This document shows, piece by piece, positions 8,678-16,567 of a DNA stretch of 64,000 bases (position 1 is the first letter of the stretch; every line of letters starts with the position of its first letter). The stretch comes from Bradyrhizobium erythrophlei (GTDB lineage Bacteria; Pseudomonadota; Alphaproteobacteria; Rhizobiales; Xanthobacteraceae). Under the pieces are notes generated by a model. It searched no databases and had not been told where the DNA came from. It saw only the letters and a list, made by a program, of their open reading frames with translations. A program made the translations under genes and the position numbers. Where the stretch lies: NCBI RefSeq assembly GCF_900129425.1, contig NZ_LT670817.1, positions 7,964,001 through 8,028,000 on the forward strand. The letters are read 5' to 3'.

Positions 8678-9976
8678 ATGTCACAAGCCACCTTCCTGAA
8701 CCGGCAGGCGCTCTATCTGCGTCCAGACCCCGCGCGCGTGATCGTGCGCCCATTCAAGCCGGCGACTGAACCCCGCGATCTCAACCCGACCGACAAGACA
8801 CGCGCCAACCATATCGTCGACCGGGTTCTCGCACTCGATCCCGAAACCGCTGCCGGCCAGCTCGCGGACGTGCTGGAGAATTTTCTTGGCCGCCATCGCA
8901 ATTTGCTTGAGACGTTCGAAGCCCGCGCCGACGAGATGGAAGAGGCTCTGGCGACTCACGGCACCTTTTCCAAAGTTCAGCGCCAACTGATCGGCGCCTA
9001 TTTTCTCAACGAATATTCCTTCGAAGCCTCGGCGCTGTTCAATCCCAGCATCGTGCCGCATCCCGACCAGTCAGGCGCGCCGGAAGGTGCATTACGCTTC
9101 ATTCTCAGCCTCCGCGCAGTGGGCGAAGGGCACGTGTCGTCACTGACGTTTCGTACCGGCACCATCGCCGCGGACGGCAGCCTTGCCGTCGACCCGACGG
9201 CCCGCCTCGCTTCGAGTCCCCGAATTGGATATCGGGTATCCGGACCGAACGGCGACGACGTTGAGGTCATCTTCAAGCCGGACGAAGATATCAGCGAACG
9301 CATCATTTTTCCGGTCACGGAGTCTCAATCGCATGGCATCGAAGATGCCCGCTTTGTCGAATTCAGCGATGGTGGCCGGAAAACCTACTACGCAACCTAT
9401 ACCGCTTACAGCGGTACGGCGATCCGATCGGAACTGATCGAGACCAGCGATTTCATATCATTTCGAATGACGCCCTTGCACGGAGCAGCCGCGCGCAACA
9501 AGGGCATGGCGCTGTTCCCGCGTCGTATCGACGGCAAGTATGCCATGATCGCGCGGCAGGATAACGAGAACCTCTATCTGATCTATTCCAGCGATCTCTA
9601 TAGATGGGAGGATGGCCATGCCATTCTGAAGCCGGAATTTCCCTGGGAGTTCGTGCAGATCGGCAACTGCGGATCGCCGATCGAACTCTACGAAGGCTGG
9701 CTGCTGCTGACGCATGGCGTCGGTCCGGTCCGAAAATATTCCATAGGTGCGGCGCTGCTCGACAAGAAGGATCCTTCCAAAGTGATTGCGCGCTCGCGTG
9801 AACCGCTGTTGCGACCTGAACCGTCCGAGCGGGAAGGATACGTTCCCAACGTCGTCTATACCTGCGGGGCCATGCGGCATAACGACCAAATCATTTTGCC
9901 CTATGCGGTCTCGGATACGTTTTCCAATTTTGCGACCATCAGGATTTCGTCCTTGCTGCAGGCGATGCGGAACTGA
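8678..9976 (+). CDS. GH130 family mannoside phosphorylase-like protein
   Basis: The ATG at 8678 (after GAGGACACC) is preferred over a TTG at 8639. The 432-aa product has the five-bladed propeller signatures of GH130: SHGIEDARFVEF with the conserved acidic residue, NKGMALFPRRIDGKYAMIARQ, NLYLIYSSDLYRWE, QIGNCGSPIELYEGWLLLTHG and EREGYVPNVVYTCG. Family members phosphorolyse beta-mannosides to mannose-1-phosphate, or hydrolyse them. The N-terminal 130 residues are a helical extension found in the larger members. The gap from the upstream gene is 35 bp, so it belongs to the manA block. Whether it is a phosphorylase or a hydrolase cannot be decided here. Confidence 0.82.
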   Translation: MSQATFLNRQALYLRPDPARVIVRPFKPATEPRDLNPTDKTRANHIVDRVLALDPETAAGQLADVLENFLGRHRNLLETFEARADEMEEALATHGTFSKVQRQLIGAYFLNEYSFEASALFNPSIVPHPDQSGAPEGALRFILSLRAVGEGHVSSLTFRTGTIAADGSLAVDPTARLASSPRIGYRVSGPNGDDVEVIFKPDEDISERIIFPVTESQSHGIEDARFVEFSDGGRKTYYATYTAYSGTAIRSELIETSDFISFRMTPLHGAAARNKGMALFPRRIDGKYAMIARQDNENLYLIYSSDLYRWEDGHAILKPEFPWEFVQIGNCGSPIELYEGWLLLTHGVGPVRKYSIGAALLDKKDPSKVIARSREPLLRPEPSEREGYVPNVVYTCGAMRHNDQIILPYAVSDTFSNFATIRISSLLQAMRN

Positions 9977-10068
9977 TCGTCGGTCGATGAACCCAAGACA
10001 CAGCGGTTTGGATGACTACCCGAACAAGCCGCGCAGTCATCGTTAAGGGCGGTCGAATACGCCTATTG

Positions 10069-10209
10069 TTACTTCTTCTTTCCTGAACCGACGGTGGGCT
10101 GCCAACCCGACGCGCCTCCCTTTTGGCTCGCCGCCGCCGCTATCGTCTTGACCTTTTCTTTTTTCGGCTTTTTGCTTTCTCGATTGCCTTTTTGCTCGCC
10201 TTTAGCCAT
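10069..10209 (-). CDS. Very small lysine-rich conserved protein (46 aa)
   Basis: The reverse strand reads MAKGEQKGNRESKKPKKEKV and ends GSGKKK, after a GGGAGAG ribosome site. About one third of the residues are lysine or arginine. I recognise this as one of the short basic proteins common in Rhizobiales; a nucleic-acid-binding role is possible but only from its charge. Confidence 0.65.
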   Translation of the reverse strand: MAKGEQKGNRESKKPKKEKVKTIAAAASQKGGASGWQPTVGSGKKK

Positions 10210-10299
10210 GCCGCTCTCCCATTGGTTGGTGGTAAACAGGTTTCACTGCTTTTGGTCTCGTGTCGTACTTCGATCGCTTCGGCTACATTGTTTCATCGG

Positions 10300-10548
10300 C
10301 TACATGGTTTCATAATGTGCCGCGCGCCCGACCGCTTCGTCGATTTCGCCAGCCAATTCATCCTCGCCGATCCCATGAAGGCTTATTGCCAGTTGCGAGG
10401 CTTGTTGTGCGTCCATCGACAACGGTTCGAAATCGTCATAGGCAAATTTTATTCGCCAGATACCGTGGGGATCTCGGTGCGGCTCGATCAACAAAATGGG
10501 CTGATCCAGTAATCCGTTTTCGAGCAACAGCGCATGCAATGGAGCCAT
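10300..10548 (-). CDS. Small conserved hypothetical protein, downstream partner of 10548-10799
   Basis: The 82-aa product runs MAPLHALLLENGLLDQPILL to a C-terminal GEIDEAVGRAAHYETM. Its ATG overlaps the TGA of the upstream gene (TGATG), so the two are translationally coupled. A longer open frame upstream is only the shadow of the partner gene. The sequence looks soluble and acidic, and no function is known to me. Confidence 0.6.
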   Translation of the reverse strand: MAPLHALLLENGLLDQPILLIEPHRDPHGIWRIKFAYDDFEPLSMDAQQASQLAISLHGIGEDELAGEIDEAVGRAAHYETM

Positions 10549-10799
10549 CAGGGCATCGCATCGAATTCTGAGGGCAGTTGCCCTGCGCGATAGAACACCG
10601 TCGGCTGATCGTCGTAATCCCCGGTTTCGGGATCGGATACCATTGAGAAAGCCACGACACCCAAATGGCTCAAGGAGAGCCTCTCGGCGGTGCGGCGAGC
10701 GCCATCCGCCGACCGGCAAGAGACCGGCGCACTGGCTTTCAACTGGCCGCCCTTGCCACTGCTGAATGCCTGGACGAGGAAGGTCGTCTCGGTGGTCAT
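10548..10799 (-). CDS. Small conserved hypothetical protein
   Basis: The 83-aa product starts MTTETTFLVQAFSSGKGGQL and continues ASAPVSCRSADGARRTAERL, a pattern seen in uncharacterised rhizobial proteins. An alternative GTG start at 10826 would lie inside an inverted repeat (GCGGTGT / ACACCGC, 10810-10826), which could instead be a regulatory hairpin ahead of the ATG. It forms a two-gene coupled unit with the gene at 10300-10548. Confidence 0.6.
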   Translation of the reverse strand: MTTETTFLVQAFSSGKGGQLKASAPVSCRSADGARRTAERLSLSHLGVVAFSMVSDPETGDYDDQPTVFYRAGQLPSEFDAMP

Positions 10800-11025
10800 A
10801 AAGCCGACTTTCGCGGTGTAAAACACCGCATTCAGAGGTGACCGCGGTACAACCGACCTCCGGCTGCGACTCCCGCCGGAAAACAGGTTGAAACCATCAT
10901 GCGGTCGTTCGAATCGATTACGCGCCTAATCCTCACCAATAGCGAGTTAAATACGCATGGAAACCGTGCAGAGGACTTGGATTGGAACAAAGGGTGGCTG
11001 GAAGTCCCATTGTGTTCCGGACAGA

Positions 11026-11403
11026 TCAAGGCGCGTCAGACTCTTGTTCGGTGCGGCATTTTGTTTCCTGCACGTCGCAGTTCAGTGGACTAAAGCTGCC
11101 GTAGACTTTGTTGCCCTGCACATCGACCAGCGTAAGTAATTTAGTCTGATATGTCTTACCTTGGTCAGGTGTTGTCAGCGTGTTTTCTTCCAAGATAAAA
11201 CACTTATTGAGACGCACGTTGTAACTGTTCTCGTAAACCTCGAGACCTTTTCGATCCTCTTTGGGAAAATCTCTATCGAACATTTCTGCGCCGCTCTTGC
11301 CGCATCGCTCTTGCAACTCGTAAATCTCCTTCCTCGACTGGCTGTGGGCGGCTACAGATGCTGCCAATAGTGCAGTGAGCGTAATCCCAGATAACAATCT
11401 CAT
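11026..11403 (-). CDS. Small secreted protein of unknown function
   Basis: The start at 11403 follows a GGGGGA ribosome site and gives the signal peptide MRLLSGITLTALLAASVAAH. The mature 100 residues contain four cysteines (RCGKSGAE, NKCFILEE, LNCDVQETKC), which probably form two disulfides. A longer frame upstream has no basis. Probably periplasmic; no family recognised. Confidence 0.65.
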   Translation of the reverse strand: MRLLSGITLTALLAASVAAHSQSRKEIYELQERCGKSGAEMFDRDFPKEDRKGLEVYENSYNVRLNKCFILEENTLTTPDQGKTYQTKLLTLVDVQGNKVYGSFSPLNCDVQETKCRTEQESDAP

Positions 11404-11415
11404 TGATCCCCCGCT

Positions 11416-11526
11416 ATGTCCGCCGAGCTCGGGCAAATGAAGGGCCAGATGGTCGCCGTCGAGCAGGCCTCGATCGCGAAAAAGTGCAATATCCAGTTTC
11501 AGGCGGAGCGGCCGCCGGGGACCTGA
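11416..11526 (+). pseudogene. Possible 3' fragment of a lost gene
   Basis: A 36-codon open frame ends KKCNIQFQAERPPGT and then TGA. The sequence reads like the C-terminus of a real protein, but there is no ribosome site and it overlaps the upstream region of the divergent secreted gene. Kept as a low-confidence remnant. Confidence 0.25.
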
Positions 11527-11833
11527 TTTGCTGATTTGACAATTCCCCTGTGGGGAGCGCTTTCGCGAATACTCCCGAGGTAACCTAGGGACCCGTCAAG
11601 CCCTCACAGGCGGCTTTCGTGCGTCCGCTATTGCCTTCGACCTCCGGTTGCGGTTGGATGGCGGCGGTTGAATACCTCGATCTCACGACCAGGGGATGCC
11701 AAAAGCAGAGACCGCTTTCTGGAGCTTCACAGTCGGCACGCGCGCAGGTCTGTCATCGTGGCCGAGGTTGATGCGCGTAGCACTGGCCCAAAACACCAAC
11801 GAAAGCGCCAAGGTCATCAAAGAGTAAAGTCCG
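11527..11833. other. Intergenic stretch, no gene seen
   Basis: Frames on both strands lack starts or recognisable protein features. An antisense frame (11683-11913) is a shadow of the downstream membrane protein gene. Confidence 0.4.
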
Positions 11834-12022
11834 ATGCCGTTCAAGCCGTGGGTACGAAACATCTCGCCGCTCGCTTGGCTCCTTGGCGCATCGGCAGTCG
11901 CCAACGTCGTCACGATGATAGCGGTCCTCTACCTCGCGTTTGGGACGCCGAAGGTCTATGTCCGCGACAGTTCAATCGACATCAATCGGCCAGCCACAGG
12001 AACGTCACACGGCCCGCGCTAG
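11834..12022 (+). CDS. Small single-pass membrane protein
   Basis: The 62-aa product has one strong membrane helix (residues about 13-36, LAWLLGASAVANVVTMIAVL), followed by a short polar tail (FGTPKVYVRDSSIDINRP). The ribosome site is weak (AAAGAGTAAAG). Small proteins of this shape are common in Bradyrhizobium; function unknown. Confidence 0.5.
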   Translation: MPFKPWVRNISPLAWLLGASAVANVVTMIAVLYLAFGTPKVYVRDSSIDINRPATGTSHGPR

Positions 12023-12177
12023 GCCTGTGGTCAAACGAAAACCGCCCGGGCGCATTACTGCACACGGGCGGGGGAATGTTCGGGGCGGTTGGCCTCACAG
12101 GCGGCAAGGGCGTCCAGAACGTGGCCGAGGGGAGCCAGCGAAGCGGAAGCTGAAGGAGGACGCCGACAGGGGCGGCC

Positions 12178-12363
12178 TTACTCCTTCGGCTGGGCTGTTA
12201 CGGCCTCCGCGTGGATGGCCTTGGTTTCGTACTCCTTGGCGAGCGCGGATAGTTTCAGAGCAAATTCCGGATGGCCAGCGCCAGCCGCGAGCCGGTGACA
12301 ATTTTTAGCCCGCGCGCGCAATGTCTCGCTCTCGACTTTTGGCAGTCGACTTCTTCTTGGCAT
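12178..12363 (-). CDS. Small conserved hypothetical protein
   Basis: The ATG at 12363 follows GGAGGGAGAAGAC. The 61-aa product MPRRSRLPKVESETLRARAK continues into NCHRLAAGAGHPEFALKLSA and a helical C-terminus. I recognise this as a frequent short rhizobial protein, apparently helical and cytoplasmic, of unknown role. Confidence 0.65.
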   Translation of the reverse strand: MPRRSRLPKVESETLRARAKNCHRLAAGAGHPEFALKLSALAKEYETKAIHAEAVTAQPKE

Positions 12364-12394
12364 TTTGTCTTCTCCCTCCAAACTCCGAACAATC

Positions 12395-12457
12395 TAAAAG
12401 GGACCACTCCTAAAATCAAAAGGGACCACTCCGTGAACACCGGATGGAAAGGGGCCA
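12395..12457. repeat. Left copy of a 63-bp direct repeat with two internal AAAAGGGACCACTCC units
   Basis: The 15-mer AAAAGGGACCACTCC occurs at 12396-12410 and 12418-12432, followed by GTGAACACCGGATGGAAAGG. Nearly the same arrangement recurs at 13500-13563. Multiple short repeats of this kind are typical of IS21-family ends, so this may be the scar of a lost element. Confidence 0.6.
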
Positions 12458-12681
12458 ACGCCCCCGCGCGGACATCAGACGCTCAAATCAAAGCGCGGTG
12501 CTTAGCGTAGCATTCGCACGCCTTTCCACCTCACGACTTCTCGGAGTAACTGGGCGCCGGAACAAGGATGGAAACACCGTATTGGTATCGGTGATGTACC
12601 GAAAGCCTTGGGCTTCACGGCCCTGGCCTCTGGAACGCCGTTTCCCTCAAGCCGGGGTCGTGCTTACGGGAAGGAAACGAT

Positions 12682-12816
12682 ATGGAAAAAATGGAAAAAC
12701 CGACCAAAGAACAAATCATCCATCGCGCTTACGAACTTTGGGAGCAGGCAGGAAAGCCGGATGGCAGGGACGAGGAGTTCTATCATCAGGCAGAAAGAGT
12801 TGCGGAACGCGGATAA
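12682..12816 (+). CDS. DUF2934 small protein (44 aa)
   Basis: The product MEKMEKPTKEQIIHRAYELW continues EQAGKPDGRDEEFYHQAERV, the hallmark of DUF2934 (R-A-Y-x-L-W-E-x-A-G-x-P-x-G-R-D-E-x-F). A GGAAGGAAACG ribosome site precedes the ATG. It lies between the two copies of the 63-bp direct repeat. DUF2934 proteins are uncharacterised; a second, longer member lies at 14315. Confidence 0.7.
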   Translation: MEKMEKPTKEQIIHRAYELWEQAGKPDGRDEEFYHQAERVAERG

Positions 12817-12900
12817 ATCCTCCCCATTGCGCACTCCCGACAACCTCTAACTTTTCGTGCGCCTCCATGCGAGCTAACGAGGGAAGTCCCGCAAAGCGGA

Positions 12901-12930
12901 AATTAAAAGAGGCCGCCAACTAAGGCGGCC
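12901..12930 (-). terminator. Rho-independent terminator for the gene at 12931-13086
   Basis: On the reverse strand GGCCGCC / GGCGGCC with a 6-nt loop follows the stop codon immediately and is followed by TCTTTTAATT. Confidence 0.75.
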
Positions 12931-13086
12931 TTACTTCGGTTGCTCGGGGTGAAGTGCGGCCTTCTGTGCCTTCATCCGCTCGATCAATTCTTTGATCCCC
13001 TCAAGCATGAGCCGATCCGTGATGCGGGACGCCATGTAACGGTAATGCTCGATTTTACTGTCGAGTTCGACGCACTTTTCACACAT
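12931..13086 (-). CDS. Small conserved Cys-containing protein (51 aa)
   Basis: The reverse strand reads MCEKCVELDSKIEHYRYMAS and continues RITDRLMLEGIKELIERMKA to HPEQPK. The N-terminal CxxC followed by a long amphipathic helix is a pattern I recognise from numerous short rhizobial proteins. A terminator follows directly. Function unknown. Confidence 0.65.
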   Translation of the reverse strand: MCEKCVELDSKIEHYRYMASRITDRLMLEGIKELIERMKAQKAALHPEQPK

Positions 13087-13209
13087 GGCACCCGCCGCAA
13101 AGTCACAGGCGGGGAGAAACTGGCCACCTGCTATCTTATGACGGCGGCAGGACTATTTTGTTTCAATGACGCTTTAGAAAGCTTCTACTGTCCGGCTACC
13201 GGCACATAT

Positions 13210-13446
13210 CTATTTCTTCGGCATCATTCGCCCGTCTTTGATCTCGTGAGAAACGGCCTCACCATCCGGCTTCTCTGTGGCATTCAGGCGAGTAACTAGC
13301 CGTTCGCCGCTCCAAATCTCAACCGAATGCTTGGTGACAAGGCGCTTGGCTTTTTCGATAGCGTCGCCGTCGTCAGCGCAAACGAGTGGTTCAAATCCCA
13401 TGATGTGGCCGTCGTCCCCGACGAGGTATGCACGGTACTCTGCCAT
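13210..13446 (-). CDS. Small conserved hypothetical protein
   Basis: The 78-aa product MAEYRAYLVGDDGHIMGFEP continues LVCADDGDAIEKAKRLVTKH, with an alpha/beta pattern recognised in uncharacterised rhizobial proteins that occur in many copies per genome. Cytoplasmic; no catalytic motif is visible. Confidence 0.65.
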   Translation of the reverse strand: MAEYRAYLVGDDGHIMGFEPLVCADDGDAIEKAKRLVTKHSVEIWSGERLVTRLNATEKPDGEAVSHEIKDGRMMPKK

Positions 13447-13499
13447 CCGAAGTCCCCACTACCGGATCGGGTGATAGTATGCCTATTATTTAGGCTTAG

Positions 13500-13563
13500 T
13501 GAAAAGGGATCATTCGCAAAATGAAAAGGGACCACTCCGTGAACAGCGGGTGGAAAGGGGCCA
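13500..13563. repeat. Right copy of the 63-bp direct repeat
   Basis: The units are AAAAGGGATCATTC (13502-13515, degenerate) and AAAAGGGACCACTCC (13524-13538), followed by GTGAACAGCGGGTGGAAAGG. It has the same orientation as 12395-12457 and lies 1.1 kb away. Confidence 0.6.
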
Positions 13564-13915
13564 GTACCTCGTCGCCGGTACTGGCCTAATTAGGCCCCTC
13601 CGCAGATTCAAAACAGGCCACTCAAACGAAAAGCCCGGCGCCAGGCCCGGGCTGATACGCAAGTATATTCCGATCGAAGGCAATGGACTGAGTTAATCGA
13701 AGATTAAGCCCGCTGTCTGTCCACAAGTTAACTTTGGAACTCTCGCACCCGCAGGTTCAAAACAGGCCACTGTGATTTAGTGAACGCTAACGCCATGCCA
13801 GCGGAAATATCGGCTCATTTCGCTCGTTGCCTTCTCCTTCACGGTCGTCAACCCGATTTGCTGGTGGGCTCGAAACAGCCCATTACTCCCGGCGTTTTTG
13901 GCGCGCCCACCGCCC
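13564..13915. repeat. Non-coding stretch with a second pair of direct repeats
   Basis: TTCAAAACAGGCCACT occurs twice (13607-13622 and 13756-13771), each reminiscent of the GGGACCACT units just upstream. A hairpin AGCCCGG / CCCGGGCT lies at 13637-13658. No gene was seen. Confidence 0.45.
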
Positions 13916-14272
13916 TCAATTATCCAGCCTTCGGCGTCCTGTCGACCGCTCGGACTCAGCCGCCTTCTTGGCGGGCTTCTTTCCCTCGATCGCCAATGAC
14001 ATTTCCTTTTGACCTGCGGAGGCCCTGCGGGGCTTCTTGCCCTTCGGGCCGGCCTCGCTGGCGATGCTGTTCTTCAGGGCGTCCACGAGGTCCACAACGT
14101 TCTCGCCCTTTGGCCGCGGCTTCGCGCTGATGGTCCTGCCGTTGCGCTTTGCGTTGATAAGCTCGGTCAGCGCCTCTTCGTAGTGGTCTTCGAACCGCTG
14201 TGGCTCGAAGTCCGCGGCTTTCTGGGTGACGATATGCTTGGCGAGGTCGAGCATACCTGAGTCGGGTTGAAC
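13916..14272 (-). pseudogene. ku: Truncated Ku (NHEJ) gene, C-terminal part only
   Basis: The reverse frame reads MLDLAKHIVTQKAADFEPQR, FEDHYEEALTELINAKRNGR and then VVDLVDALKNSI with a basic, lysine-rich tail. This matches the last third of bacterial Ku, the DNA-end-binding partner of LigD in non-homologous end joining. The frame stays open a few codons upstream (CKIVQPDSG) but the core beta-barrel that encircles DNA is absent; a DUF2934 gene begins at 14315 on the other strand. This is therefore a remnant. A separate fragment resembling the N-terminal part of Ku lies at 55.9 kb. Confidence 0.75.
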
Positions 14273-14314
14273 AATTTTGCAGCTCCATCGTTTTATAGTC
14301 GATGGAGGAGCGCT

Positions 14315-14614
14315 GTGGATCCGAAGCAGATCGTAAACAGCCTTATCTTGAAGGCAAAAAAATACCGCGACTTTGCGCTATCGATCGGCGACGTTGAAAC
14401 GGCTCGGCGGATATTGGCGCTGACGCATGAGCTGATACAACGAGCTCGTGCTCTGGCGAGGCCGGACGAAGCTCTAATCCGGAAGCGCGCGCGGGAAATC
14501 TGGGAAGAAAACGGGCGGGCAGCCGGAAGAGACGAAGAATTTTGGTTTCAGGCCGAACGAGAATTTCGGGAAGCTGAAAAGCTAACAAAGGAAATCGGGG
14601 ACGATGCTGGCTAG
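14315..14614 (+). CDS. DUF2934 protein with N-terminal helical extension
   Basis: The GTG at 14315 is chosen because GGAGGAG lies 4 nt upstream. The 99-aa product has a helical first half (VDPKQIVNSLILKAKKYRDF) and a DUF2934 second half (IRKRAREIWEENGRAAGRDE then EFWFQAEREF). Its stop overlaps the stop of the convergent gene at 14611 (CTAG). A perfect hairpin, CTCCATCG / CGATGGAG at 14283-14307, lies immediately upstream and overlaps the ribosome site, so it might regulate translation. Confidence 0.68.
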   Translation: MDPKQIVNSLILKAKKYRDFALSIGDVETARRILALTHELIQRARALARPDEALIRKRAREIWEENGRAAGRDEEFWFQAEREFREAEKLTKEIGDDAG

Positions 14615-14820
14615 TGCGGCGCGAGGGTCGGCACCCGGCCTTCTGCCTTGAGCACCTCCACGATAGCGTCATACGCGCGGTCGTCGATGATGCTGATAAG
14701 CTGGTCCAAGGTTTCTTCCGCGCTACGGGGGCCAGGCTCCAGATAGTCAGCGATCACCACATGATGTGCGCCGTCGAAGGCTTTCTCGATCCGCTCTGCC
14801 GGGTCATGTACGCAACTCAT
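14611..14820 (-). CDS. Small conserved hypothetical protein
   Basis: The 69-aa product starts MSCVHDPAERIEKAFDGAHH and continues with a helical segment ETLDQLISIIDDRAYDAIVE. It is acidic and soluble. The ATG at 14820 is the first good start; the longer frame begins at TTG without a ribosome site. Function unknown. Confidence 0.55.
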   Translation of the reverse strand: MSCVHDPAERIEKAFDGAHHVVIADYLEPGPRSAEETLDQLISIIDDRAYDAIVEVLKAEGRVPTLAPH

Positions 14821-14978
14821 AAACAACGGATTCAAGATCGGAACAATTGATTTGTTCCTGTGGGAACGACACAGGTAAAGCCGGATTGCTTAGAGGGCTG
14901 TGACTGTAGGCATGGCCCGGCACGGCCTCGGTCCAAATGCCATGCAGGCCGGGGTCGTGCTCTTAAGAGAGTTTGATC

Positions 14979-15158
14979 TTGATTGATAAAAGCTGTCCCA
15001 TTTGTTTTGGCATAGGGTGGGTCTGCGAGAACCATCCCCATCGTGCTTGGGAGAAAGAGATAGAATGCGCGTGCGGCACCGGAGAGCCATGCAACGGACG
15101 CGAAGAGCCGGACACAAGCCAAGTCCTTATCGAAGAGGAAAATATCACACGACATTGA
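14979..15158 (+). CDS. Small Cys-rich protein, probable zinc ribbon
   Basis: The product contains CPICFGIGWVCENHPHRAW and CACGTGEPC, the conserved cysteine spacing of a short rhizobial zinc-ribbon-like family. TTG codons at 14973 and 14979 are the only starts; the second has AAGAGAG at a better distance. The function is unknown. Confidence 0.55.
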   Translation: MIDKSCPICFGIGWVCENHPHRAWEKEIECACGTGEPCNGREEPDTSQVLIEEENITRH

Positions 15159-15226
15159 GACGGCGCGAGAGGGGGGCTGGTCTTGCGGCTTCTATCCCGG
15201 CTCCGAGCCGGGCGAGTGGACCGACG

Positions 15227-15334
15227 ATGTTCGCGCGCATCGGCGTCATGCGGGCGCTCAATCGTCACGTCGAGCGCGTGTTCAATTCAAATCGCAAAGA
15301 TACGCATTGGGGAAAGCGGAAGGTGAAGGGATGA
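15227..15334 (+). pseudogene. C-terminal fragment of a small conserved protein, fused to another gene's remnant
   Basis: The frame reads MFARIGVMRALNRHVERVFN and ends THWGKRKVKG, the C-terminus of a recurring small rhizobial protein. A related fragment (MFAHIGIVRAI) is at 54.3 kb. Immediately upstream, in another frame, GGWSCGFYPGSEPGEW (about 15164-15211) looks like the start of a different family. This suggests a deletion that joined two genes. Confidence 0.4.
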
Positions 15335-15487
15335 ATGAGTAAGGCGCGGCGACTCAAACGCTACCATCCTTTCCCCTTGGCCATGGCGCCCGCCAACTTC
15401 AAGCGCGCTAAACCTGATGATGCGAGCACATGAACGGAGACACTCCTGCATCAGCACGAGACAAAGCAGCTAGCGGACGGTAGGGCC

Positions 15488-15808
15488 ATGGAGTTGATCA
15501 ACTGTCACGACTGTGAACGATCCGTTTCATTTAGCGCTGCGAACTGCCCGCACTGCGGATCGGCGGAGCCTGCCGGACCGTACCGGCACAACAGGAAAGA
15601 GGTCCGCCGTCACAGGATCGAAGACAAGAACGACAGAACCCTGATCGCAACCACGGTGGTGCTTGGCGTGATCGGTGCATTCTACGGCGTCGAAACTAGC
15701 TCGAGCATCCTTGGGGCGCTTATAGCCGGTCTCTGGTACGGCTTTGTTGGTGTAGCCATCGGAGCGCCCTTGGCCTTCGCAATAAACATTACGCGCAATT
15801 GGCGATAG
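15488..15808 (+). CDS. Zinc-ribbon membrane protein
   Basis: The 106-aa product has an N-terminal zinc ribbon (CHDCERSVSFSAANCPHCG, two CxxC pairs), a charged linker, and two membrane segments (residues about 53-72 and 74-98, rich in Gly/Ala/Val). The ribbon would face the cytoplasm. This architecture is common in small bacterial membrane proteins of unknown role. Confidence 0.65.
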   Translation: MELINCHDCERSVSFSAANCPHCGSAEPAGPYRHNRKEVRRHRIEDKNDRTLIATTVVLGVIGAFYGVETSSSILGALIAGLWYGFVGVAIGAPLAFAINITRNWR

Positions 15809-15951
15809 TGCTGGCCTACTTGCCCCAGCTGGACGGCCGCCGCTCTCCCGCTAGTCATCGCCAAACACAAATTCTGGTTGAACAGCCTTGCGCGCGCGCT
15901 CTGGTTGATGAACACTCGGCCGGGGCATTAGGGGCTGAAGGCGAACGGGAA

Positions 15952-16167
15952 ATGAACCGGTGCGAGTGGCCTGGGGGACATCATTTAAACGACGATAAAA
16001 GCCCGCTGATAGGCCTCTTGAGCTGCATCGTGTGCAAAGAGACAATGAACCTTGATGGAAGCGCCCCCGACGCTGAAGGCAAGGACATCATTCAATATCG
16101 TTGCAAGCGATGCGGCAGAATTGAGCGGGTGCTACTACTCCGCCGAAATCGAGATGCGGCGGGCTGA
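15952..16167 (+). CDS. Small zinc-ribbon protein
   Basis: The ATG at 15952 follows AACGGGA. The 71-aa product has LLSCIVCKETMNLDG and IIQYRCKRCGRIERVLL, giving two CxxC knuckles separated by about 26 residues, a classic zinc ribbon. It forms a close group with the genes on both sides. Role unknown; nucleic-acid or protein binding is plausible. Confidence 0.62.
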   Translation: MNRCEWPGGHHLNDDKSPLIGLLSCIVCKETMNLDGSAPDAEGKDIIQYRCKRCGRIERVLLLRRNRDAAG

Positions 16168-16188
16168 AGAAGAAACCGAAGGGCGACC

Positions 16189-16506
16189 ATGGGATCCGGC
16201 GGCACGAAAGGCGCTCCTACAGACGTTCCGACCACGTCGGAAAGGGAGGAACCCCGCGGCCTGGCGCGACCGGCTCCGGCAAAAGAAAAGAAGACTGCCG
16301 AGGAACTGGCGGCGATGATCCGTCAGGATTTGAGCAAGGTGGATGGCTGCCCTAAACAGGGTGTCAGCGTAACCGTCTATGGTCTTAGCCCGTGGAATTC
16401 TTTGCTGTCGTTTGGCGTCGACGCCGGCCCCGTTCCCAATAAGGTCGATCTACAGAATTTTTGCGACCTCATCACCGAGCGGTTGAAGCGGTTGTACGAC
16501 ATTTAG
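16189..16506 (+). CDS. Conserved hypothetical protein
   Basis: The C-terminal 70 residues (EELAAMIRQDLSKVDGCPKQ, GVSVTVYGLSPWNSLLSFGV and a final ITERLKRLYDI) form an alpha/beta unit recognised in uncharacterised rhizobial proteins. The first 35 residues are low-complexity and may be an over-extension. The ATG at 16189 follows GAAGGGCGACC. It starts 22 nt after the upstream zinc-ribbon gene, so co-transcription is likely. Confidence 0.58.
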   Translation: MGSGGTKGAPTDVPTTSEREEPRGLARPAPAKEKKTAEELAAMIRQDLSKVDGCPKQGVSVTVYGLSPWNSLLSFGVDAGPVPNKVDLQNFCDLITERLKRLYDI

Positions 16507-16567
16507 GGCTTAGCTGAGCGGCTTTTGCCCGTCTTAATCCCAGAGCCCGGAAGATCCGCTGGCGAGC

